Shown piece by piece: positions 56,195-64,000 of a stretch of 64,000 bases of DNA. The stretch is taken from assembly GCA_030761205.1 (NCBI GenBank), contig JAULJL010000024.1, forward strand, positions 22,004,126 through 22,068,125, given 5' to 3'. Origin of the DNA: Fremontodendron californicum (Eukaryota > Streptophyta > Magnoliopsida > Malvales > Malvaceae). The notes under the pieces were generated by a model. That model was given only the letters and a program-made list of their open reading frames with translations, ran no database searches and was not told the origin of the DNA. The position numbers were made by a program, and so were the translations under genes. How positions within the stretch are numbered: position 1 is the first letter of the stretch; each line of letters starts with the position of its first letter.

Positions 56195-56271
56195 TCATTT
56201 TGTTATTGGTTACGATCGGAAGATCCGTTGAAAAAATAATAAAATTTATTATTTCAAATATATTATTATCA

Positions 56272-57300
56272 TTTTTTTTTTTGGTGTGAATGAGTAGTTA
56301 AGCTGTTTACAATCTACAAGCTTTTGGGTCTAAAAACTCGTAAGAGATCTTCCTATAAAAAAATTCGTAAGCATGGTGGTGGTTCCAGCATCATAATATT
56401 ATTTGTACCGCCATTGAAAACCCAGCTTGTTAAAAATCTACACAAAAAATTGTCTTTCCTAAGATATGTTGAATTCGACAGTCTCTTAGAATGAATGACT
56501 GGTACAGGTGAATAATAGTGTACAAAGGGTCTTTGTGGGTTTGTAATTTTCTCCACAGCCAAGAGTTCCAATAGCAGTCTTCGAATGTCTCCTTCCCATA
56601 CGAATTTCATTCCCATTAAAATTGCAATAATATTTCGCCTTAATAATAGAACCTGTCCAACTTTTTTGGAGAAGCCAAAGACCCAATACTCATCACATTC
56701 TCGAACAATGCCTCCTAGCAAACTCTTCTGGATTAGATGATGTATTTCGCAGGAGAAGATTGCCAAGCAATAAGACGTATTTGTCTAAACGAGGCAAGTT
56801 TTTTTAGCCTCCTTAAAAAAACAAATATTCTTTTGCTCTAGACACTATAATATGTGTAGCAAAGTTCGGCCAGCTAAAGTTGATCTCAAAAATACATTTA
56901 TTCCTCAATTTCCACACATATCAACAAATAAAAGCAAATAAGAAAGGTCAGGAAATTATCTCATCAATTATGACATTTTTCCTTGATAGATTGAACCTTA
57001 CCCATTCCTATAGAGGCAAAGAATTGAAACGATCTAAGCAAGAGCCATCTAGCCAACTACTCATATAGTTTTAGAGTCCTGACAATCTTTGAGCAAATGA
57101 CTAATCATTTCGATAGGACTGTCACATTTTGGGCATCTGATGGATGTAGCGATTCTCCTTTTCACACAAGTTTCTCTAGTAAGTATTTTATTATCCCAAA
57201 CAAGCCATGGAAAAAATTTTACTCGAGGAGTGACATCTAACTTCCAACATAGGATCACTTTGAGTTTGTCTGAACACCGTCTAAAAGTAGCTCATAGGTC
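56272..57300 (-). pseudogene. 5'-truncated LINE: zinc-binding RT domain and RNase H remnants
   Basis: The minus strand 57258-57061 reads WKLDVTPRVKFFPWLVWDN, then RRIATSIRCPKCDSPIEMISHLLKDC, the zf-RVT (CxxC...H..C) module found after reverse transcriptase in plant L1-type LINEs. Downstream, 56766-56353 in shifting frames resembles the RNase H-like module (GGIVRECDEYWVFGFSKKVG). An 11-A tail on the minus strand (56282-56272) marks the 3' end. The reverse transcriptase itself is missing. Confidence 0.65.
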
Positions 57301-57339
57301 GACGTTACCGAAAATAATCCATTTGATCTTTTGTTATAT

Positions 57340-58030
57340 TTATAATTATATATTATCAATTTATTTAATTTCTTACTTCTTTAAATAAAAAATGATTTAC
57401 TATATTTTATTATCTTTATATTTATTGGTTATCAAAATTTTAACTTTTTACTCTTTTTAATAAATAAAAAAATGATATTACTGCATTGTATTATCTTTAC
57501 ATCTATTAGTTATCAAATTAGTTAATTTCTTACTCTTTTTAATAAAAAAAAATGATATTATTGTATTTTATTAGCTTTACATCTATTAATTACCAAATTA
57601 CTTAATTTTTTACTGTTTTTAATAAGGTTATATTACTCCATTTTATCATCTTTACATTTATTAGTTATCAAATTATTTAATTTCTTACTTTTTGTAATAA
57701 AAATGATAATACTGAAATTTATTATCTTTAAATCTATTAGTTATCAAATTACTTAATTTCTTACTCTTTTTAATAAAAATGATATTACTGCAATTTATTA
57801 TTTTTATATCTATTAGTTATCAAACTACTTAATTTCTTGCTTTTTTTAATAAAAAGTGATATTACGCATTTTGTTATTTTTATATCTACTAATTATCAAA
57901 TTACTTAATTTCTTACTCTTTTTAATAAAAAAAATGATATTAATGCATTTTATTATCTTTATATATATATATTAATTATCAAATTACTTAATTTCTTATT
58001 TTACCTAACACAAAATAATAATACTATTTT
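57340..58030. repeat. Eight to nine copies of a 74-83 bp AT-rich minisatellite
   Basis: The unit contains TTATCAAATTACTTAATTTC, TTACTCTTTTTAATAAAAA and TGATATTACTGCATTTTATT, then ATCTTTATATCTATTAG. Copies differ by indels in the A-run. Confidence 0.8.
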
Positions 58031-58060
58031 TTGTTATCTTTTACAATTATTTGTTATGAA

Positions 58061-58299
58061 ATTACATATTATGTTATGTTATAATAAAAGATAAAAAAAT
58101 AATTGTAAAAGATAACATTGATGATAAAAATTATAATGTACAAATAGTTGTTATTTTATTAACAAATGGTATAATAAAATTACTTTAACTATTTGTTATA
58201 AATAGCAATTTTTATTATCAATATTATCTTTTATAATTATTTGTTATCTCTTACAATTATTTTTATTATCTTTTACTTTAACATAAGATAATATGTAAT
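58061..58299. mobile_element. Foldback (MITE-like) hairpin of about 239 bp
   Basis: ATTACATATTATGTTATG... on the left is the inverted counterpart of ...CATAAGATAATATGTAAT on the right. Pairing continues through AAAGATAA, AATAATTGTAAAAGATAA and TTGATGATAAAAATT for about 80 bp, and more weakly to the centre (ACAAATAGTT/AACTATTTGT). Confidence 0.75.
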
Positions 58300-60397
58300 A
58301 TTTTACAACTAGATTTGTTCAAAAACTAGACAACTTGCTCGATTCGATGGCGTGAGTGGACAAGAATTTTAAAACTCAAACTCAGCCTAAAATATTATTT
58401 AATAGATAAATTATTTTGACCTAAAATTTTTGAGCTATCAATGAGAATGAGTATTACTTACCTTAAACCTTTTATTACTTATCGTGGAAAACGAACTTAT
58501 TTATAAAAAAAAGGAAGACCAAAAGTAACATCAATAAATAATCATAAAATAAAATCTAAATATTTTATAGTACAAAGATTATGAAAAGTTAAACACATTT
58601 TATTTTTTCAAAAAGAAAATTATTTATCTTTATTTTTGAATCATTAATTCATAAAACATGAAAGATTGAATTTAATATCACATTTAGTGACTTTTTATCT
58701 TTCTATTATATTAACTAAATTAAGTGATTAGTAAAATATGAAAAGGTTTTCAAAATTTATTTTCACATTATTAAATAATAAAATATGAATTTTACTTTAT
58801 TTTTATTAACTTTGCATTTCAACTACTTTAATTAATTACAATTTAATTATTATATTATTAAAAATCTCTACAAATTTATCATTTTACTAACAGAATCCCT
58901 TAAAGTTTCGTTAAATATGATTATGCATACTCAAAAAAAAAAAATGATAGTTAATATCAATAAAAACTTGTCATTTTGGAAATTGATGTGGCAAAGTAAG
59001 AACGAAACGATATTAAATTCAAAAATAAAATATTTTTTGAATTTCTAAATTGATTAATCACTTGCCAAATTCAAAATCCAATTACCTGTATTTTATTAAT
59101 AAACCAAGGAAAAAAACAAATAGATTAAAGAATTGTGATTACCACACAAATAAAAATCCAATTAGCATTAATTATTTCAAAAAAACAATTCTAATTATCA
59201 TTTAAAAATAAAATATAATTTGAAATGTTTAAATAGGGTAATTAAATTTTTGATAATCATAATTAAAAATCTTTTTATTTGTTTATTTATTTATGGTGTG
59301 TCTTTGTGTTTAAAAAAAAAAATTCCTATTTCTCAAAAAAATAAAAAAATTCCTATTACTCAGTTTCTTTATCAAATACTATTAAAATAGAAGATGATAG
59401 TTATCAAAAGATTTAGGGAGCGTAATTAGAGATTGAGTAGTTTGACAAGGTTAATTAAAAATTTTACATTAATAGTTAAAAGGATATTTATGTTTATTAT
59501 ATTTTTAAATTATCATTTTAAAAAAAATAATTATAAATGAGAGAACACTTATTAATATTTATAAATAATTTTGTTTAAAATAACAATTTTAAAAAATGAT
59601 GAACATAAATGTCCTTTTAACAATTAATGTAAAATTAAGACTTCAATTCAATGTAAACTTCATATTATTTTTTATTTATCAAAAAATCTATTTAATGAAT
59701 ATATTTCAATGAAATTAAAATTCTTATTTATAAATTAAATAAATCTTATTAAAATTTTTAATTTAAAAAATTTTGACTTAAAATTTAAAAATATAATAAA
59801 TATAGATATATGTTTTCATCGATAAAAAGTTTTACCAACATTCATTCTTATTTGTTGTAATGTGTGTCACACATAAATTCTTGTTTTCTATCTATTTTTA
59901 AATTATATTTATGTATTGTACAAAAATTGAGATCAATAAAGTAAATATTAACGGAGATTTGCATTAACATAAGTTTATCTTATGTGTACATATATCCGAT
60001 TAAAATAAATTTAAATGTTTATTACTTTTAATATAAATTGTAACATTAGAAGTTTAAAGATATAATTTTTGTTATTTATCAAATAAATTTATTTATTTAA
60101 AATATTTCCATGAAAGTATAATTCTTTTATATAAATTGAATAAATCTTCATAATATATAATGAAAGATAAATATAATAAAGATAGATGTTTGCTTTTATC
60201 AATTCAAAAGTTTACCAACATTTTATTTATATAAATTGATTAGTATTATAGATTAAACACCCCTATCCAAAATAAATAAAATAAAACTATAAAATGTTGG
60301 AGTGAAAAGATTTTTTAAGTTAAAGGATAAAAAAGAGAATAAGTCTAGGCATCATGATTCATGAATACTCCTAGTATACAATGTGCTTCTGATTTTA
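58300..60397. other. AT-rich intergenic DNA, no gene
   Basis: Long A/T-rich stretch without domain-bearing ORFs. Around 59455-59640 an inverted pair exists (AAGGATATTTATGTTTATTA... / ...AATGATGAACATAAATGTCC). Confidence 0.4.
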
Positions 60398-61615
60398 GGG
60401 GGCGTTTGGTACCTTCCCAGGAATCACATTCCATGGAATGTGATTCCTGAGAATGTGATTCTTGGGAATGTGATTCTTGGGAATGTAACTTTCTAGCGTT
60501 TGATATACATGGAAAAGTGCTAATTAAAATCCTTGGAATGTGATGATAATTTCCGAAACTACCCTTATAAAAAAAATGTAAATTTTATTAATTTTAAAAT
60601 TTTTGAATGATATTTATTATAAAAAATATTTATACTAAATATTTAAAAATAATATTTTAAATTGAGTTACTTTTAGGATAAAAAATATTTATTAATAATA
60701 AAATCTTGAAATTACTCTCATGTAGTTAAAAAATTAAAAGGCTGGATACAAATTAAATATTATTTAAATATTTTAATGATATTTATTATTAACAAATATT
60801 TGTACTAAATATTTAAAAATAATATTTTAATTAGTAATTTGAGTTATTTTTATGATAAAAAATATTTGTTAATAATATTGAAATTACTCGCATGTAGTTA
60901 AAAAATTAAAAGACTATATGCAAATTAAATATTATTTAAATATTTTAATGATATTTATTATTAACAAACATTTGTACTAAATATTTAAAAATAATATTTT
61001 AATTGATAATTTGAGTTATTTTTATGATAAAAAATATTTGTTAATAATAAAATTTTGAAATTACTTTCATGTAGTTTTGAAGTTAAAAGGTTGTCTAAAA
61101 ATTAAATATTATTTAAATATTTCAATGATATTTATTATTAACAAACATTTGTACTAAATATTTAAAAATAATATTTCAATTGGTAATTTGAGTTATTTTT
61201 ATGATAAAAAAATTTTTGTTAATAATAAATTTTCGAAGTTATTCTCAAGTAATTGAAAAATTAAAAAGCAGAATGCAAATTAAATATTATTTAAATATTT
61301 CAGTAATATTTATTATCAATAAATATTTGTACGAAATATTTTAAAATAATATTTCAATTGATAATTTTAACTCAAATAGAAAGAGGATAATGTTGTCTTT
61401 AACATTTTTTTAACTTTCCAACTACATGGGAAAGTTACTTTCCCACCACTTCTCATGGGAATCACATTCCAATGCTTGTGGGAAAATAACTCTCCAAGGA
61501 AAGTTACATTCCCAGGAAAGTGAGCAGTTTTTAGCATACCAAACATGGGAATCACATTCCCACCAATTACTTTCCATGGAAAGTGATCACTTTCCATCAT
61601 TATGTCCCTTTCCCT
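60398..61615. mobile_element. Non-coding DNA transposon-like element with TIR-like ends
   Basis: It starts GGGGGCGTTTGGTACCTTCC, followed by GGAATCACATTCC and GGAATGTGATTC repeats. The right end has the same motifs inverted (GGGAATCACATTCCAATG, ACCAAACATGGGAATCACAT). The outermost right bases do not match the GGGGGCG start, so the right end may be damaged. There is no coding region; the interior is a tandem array. Confidence 0.5.
60580..61380. repeat. Four to five copies of a tandem repeat of about 175 bp
   Basis: The anchor TTTGAGTTATTTTTATGATA recurs at about 60663 (variant), 60839, 61011 and 61187, spaced 172-176 bp. Each unit also has AAATATTATTTAAATATTT and ATTTATTATTAACAAA. Confidence 0.75.
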
Positions 61616-61629
61616 ACTAAAAAAAACAT

Positions 61630-62249
61630 TGTATCTCACAGTTTATGATCTGATCGTGTTTAAGTATGATATCAATATCACATATATTTATTTAAATTCG
61701 TTCTGACCCGAAATAAAAGCTTCAAATTTTGCCCAAACTCGTCTATATTTGTAAATGGATAGTTAAAACTCATTTACACTCGCCCATATTATTTTTTTTC
61801 TAAATTTTTTTTAAAAAAATGTGATTTTTTATTTAATCTTTAGTAATTTTTTTCTTTTATGAAGTTCTAAAACATGGATAATTTAATATATTTTAAAATT
61901 TTACACTATAATATTATATATATTTATTCTTTATATGATATAAATTACATAATTATATAAATATAAAAATAATATATTATATAAATAAAAAACGGGCCAA
62001 GCCGGGTTCTGGCCTTGATTGTTAGAGCCAAAACCCAATCCATTTTCTAAACGGGCCTCATTTTTATGCCCAAACTTATATTCGGACCTTATATTTTTGT
62101 TCAAATCCTCCTAAATATCAGATGAATCTTCGAATTTAAACGAATAACCTAACCCATGAACAATTATACTCACTTCCTATGAGTTTGCCACTTACACTTT
62201 TTAACCTCAAAAGTCAAAAATTATTTTAATTTTATTTCTATTCTATTCT
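61630..62249. other. AT-rich DNA with a possible diverged MITE
   Basis: Motifs such as CTGACCCGAAATAAAAGC, ACGGGCCAAGCCGGGTTC and CCTAACCCATGAACAATT recall hAT-type MITE remnants seen near 26645 and 27560. Ends are not definable. Confidence 0.3.
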
Positions 62250-63701
62250 TGTCGATACGTGATCCAGGGTGGACCCGTTCGAGTGGGGAGAACACATGCA
62301 GAGGAAAAGACGACTTAATTCCTCTTAAGTTAAAGGGTTGAGGGTGTGAAAACAGCCTCGAGAAAGAAATGGAGTCGCCACCAATCTTTTTTGGCTAGGT
62401 GTGATCAGCCACCTATTAAAACTGATTTTTATAAAATATTTTAAAATTACTTAAAATATTTTTAAAACTAATTTTATAGTATGCGCTTTGAGCCAGAGAA
62501 AAACAAATGCGGGTTCGGGAGTCGATTACGTGTAGGGAAGGATTAGCACCCATAACGCCTATATAAGACGGTACCTTATTAGTCGTGTGTTATCTCGAAT
62601 CTCGGTAAAAATCTAGTTTTAAAATTGGTGTTTGTAAATAATTCCCTTTAAAAATTTATATTTTATTTGAAAATGATCCGGAGTTTACTTAGCATAAAAT
62701 TTCCCATGTTTTTCGACAGACTCAGCAAAACATGGAATTTTTCTTTGATTTTGAAATTCTTCGAATCATTTTCATTGAAAAAGATATTTCGTTATTAATG
62801 ATAATTGATGATATCCTCCTCGACAGACCCAGTAGAGAATTCATGAATTATTTTAACTCAGGAATAATCTTGATTTATAGAAATATTATTTATTTTCCAT
62901 GTGTTTGAAAATTTATTGAAAATAACCATGAATATGCAAACATGTTGCTAAGACGAAAATTAAATAGGCATACGTACTTACCAATGGCATGGTAAGCAGA
63001 GTGATATAGCATAAGAATGAATGTCATGTGAATAAAATTGGCATGGCACAGAAAATGCTGTGATATAAGAATAAATATCATGTGAATGAAATCGACATGG
63101 CATACAAAATGACATGGCATGAAAAATGACATGTGAATGAAATCGACATGGCATACATAATGACATGGCATAAGGAGTGGCATAAGGAGAATGTCATGTG
63201 AATGAAAATGACATGGCATGTGAATGAAATCGACATGACATGACATATGGATGGCATGGCATAAGGTGATATGGCATGTGACATGGCATAAAATGACATG
63301 GCATGTGAATGAAACCGACATGACATAAGATGACATGACATTAATGACATGGCATAGATGGCATGGCATAAAATGATGACATGGCATAAGATGACATGGC
63401 ACAAAAGGATGATATAGCATAAGATGACATGGCATAGATGATTTTATTTGAGAATGACTCGGAATTTATTAATACCAAAAATCTTTTCATGTTTCCCGGC
63501 AAACTCGGCAAAACATAGAAAGTTTTATTTATTTTGAAATTTTCTGAATCATTTTTGTTTTAGAAAAGGGTATTCCTTTGTTAATAATTGATGATATCCT
63601 CTCCGACAGATCCAGCAGAGAAAATCATGAATTATTTAAACTCAGGAATATTGCCTTATTTATTAAAATGTTATGACTATGCAAAATGACATTAAGGCAT
63701 G
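62250..63701 (-). mobile_element. LTR piece C of the A/B family
   Basis: Begins TGTCGATACG and aligns with the inner end of the element A LTR from AGGAAAAGACGACTTAATTCC (about 62308) on, including GGAGTCGCCACCAATC and GGTGTGATCAGCCACC. It includes a minisatellite at 62990-63445. A block around 62670-62860 (CATGTTT..CGACAGACTC...AATTCATGAATTATTTTAA) is repeated at 63460-63650. It is cut at 63701 by another LTR end. Confidence 0.65.
62990..63445. repeat. GACATGGCAT minisatellite in LTR piece C
   Basis: Variants of ATGTGAATGAAATCGACATGG and GATGACATGGCATAAG; the same family as 11180-12970. Confidence 0.75.
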
Positions 63702-64000
63702 TGTCGCAACCTAAAAAATAACGAGTCTCATCGCAAGACTTTATTATTCGTTAAGCGTGACATTAAAAAAAATCGAGAAAAAGTCGACTTAATTCCTCTA
63801 GAAAATGAAGGTTTTGAAAATGACCTTAAAAAAAGACATGGAGTCGCCACCAATCTTTTTTAGCTAGGTGTGATCGGCCACCTATTAAAACCGGTTTTAT
63901 AAAATATTTTAAAAATTAATTAAAACATTTTAAAAACCAATTTCAAGTCTGCGTTTTAAACCAGAGAAATCAAAGAAACGAGTTCGGGACTCGATTACGT
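63702..64000 (-). mobile_element. LTR end D of the A/B family, cut by the window edge
   Basis: TGTCGCAACCTAAAAAATAA matches the start of the element A LTR at 10438 almost exactly and continues with GTCTCATCGC, GGAGTCGCCACCAATC and CGGGACTCGATTACGT. It starts in the middle of LTR piece C, so it is either nested or a junction. Confidence 0.7.

Overview
This window is plant nuclear DNA, almost certainly from a eudicot: it is AT-rich, has spliced genes with plant-type GT-AG introns, and is dominated by nested LTR retrotransposons, a Mutator-like element, SINEs and MITEs. I cannot name the species. The only clear host gene is a complete six-exon dihydroceramide fatty acid 2-hydroxylase gene (FAH type) on the minus strand at 46748-55337. 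All assignments come from reading the sequence; no search was run.

Left third (1-25489): two decayed relatives of one giant Ty3/gypsy family (Tat/Ogre-like, LTRs of 5-6 kb, tRNA-Arg-type primer site) lie in opposite orientation. Element A (minus, 1-16663) has a 3' LTR cut by the window edge, two separate broken gag genes, no pol, and a complete 5' LTR. Element B (plus, 16664-25489) keeps only an integrase tail, its 3' UTR, a polypurine tract and a 3' LTR. Both carry large tandem arrays in the 3' UTR and inside the LTRs.

Middle (28464-45950): a Mutator-like element with a 9-10 bp target duplication and hairpin-rich ends carries a plant mobile domain (PMD, MAIN-like) gene, now broken. Inserted in the last PMD exon, with a perfect 5-bp target duplication (GTAAC), is a young 13,189-bp Athila-like retrotransposon (29961-43149) with two 1,875-bp LTRs that differ at only about five positions. 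After gag-pol, where some Athila elements have an env-like gene, it carries two intact foreign ORFs on its sense strand: an intronless LOG-type cytokinin-activating enzyme, and a 178-aa basic Cys4-finger protein that resembles the small nucleic-acid-binding proteins of carlaviruses and vitiviruses. A retrotransposon with a hormone-activation gene and a virus-like possible silencing suppressor is the most interesting item here.

Right third (45960-64000): the FAH gene has introns enlarged by a Ty1/copia element (49117-53745), a SINE with a 14-bp target duplication, a second SINE-like tRNA-derived sequence and an (AT)n tract. Upstream lie a bZIP-site palindrome, a 5'-truncated LINE, AT-rich minisatellites, a 239-bp foldback, a TIR-like element with 175-bp tandem repeats, and two more LTR pieces of the A/B family in minus orientation.
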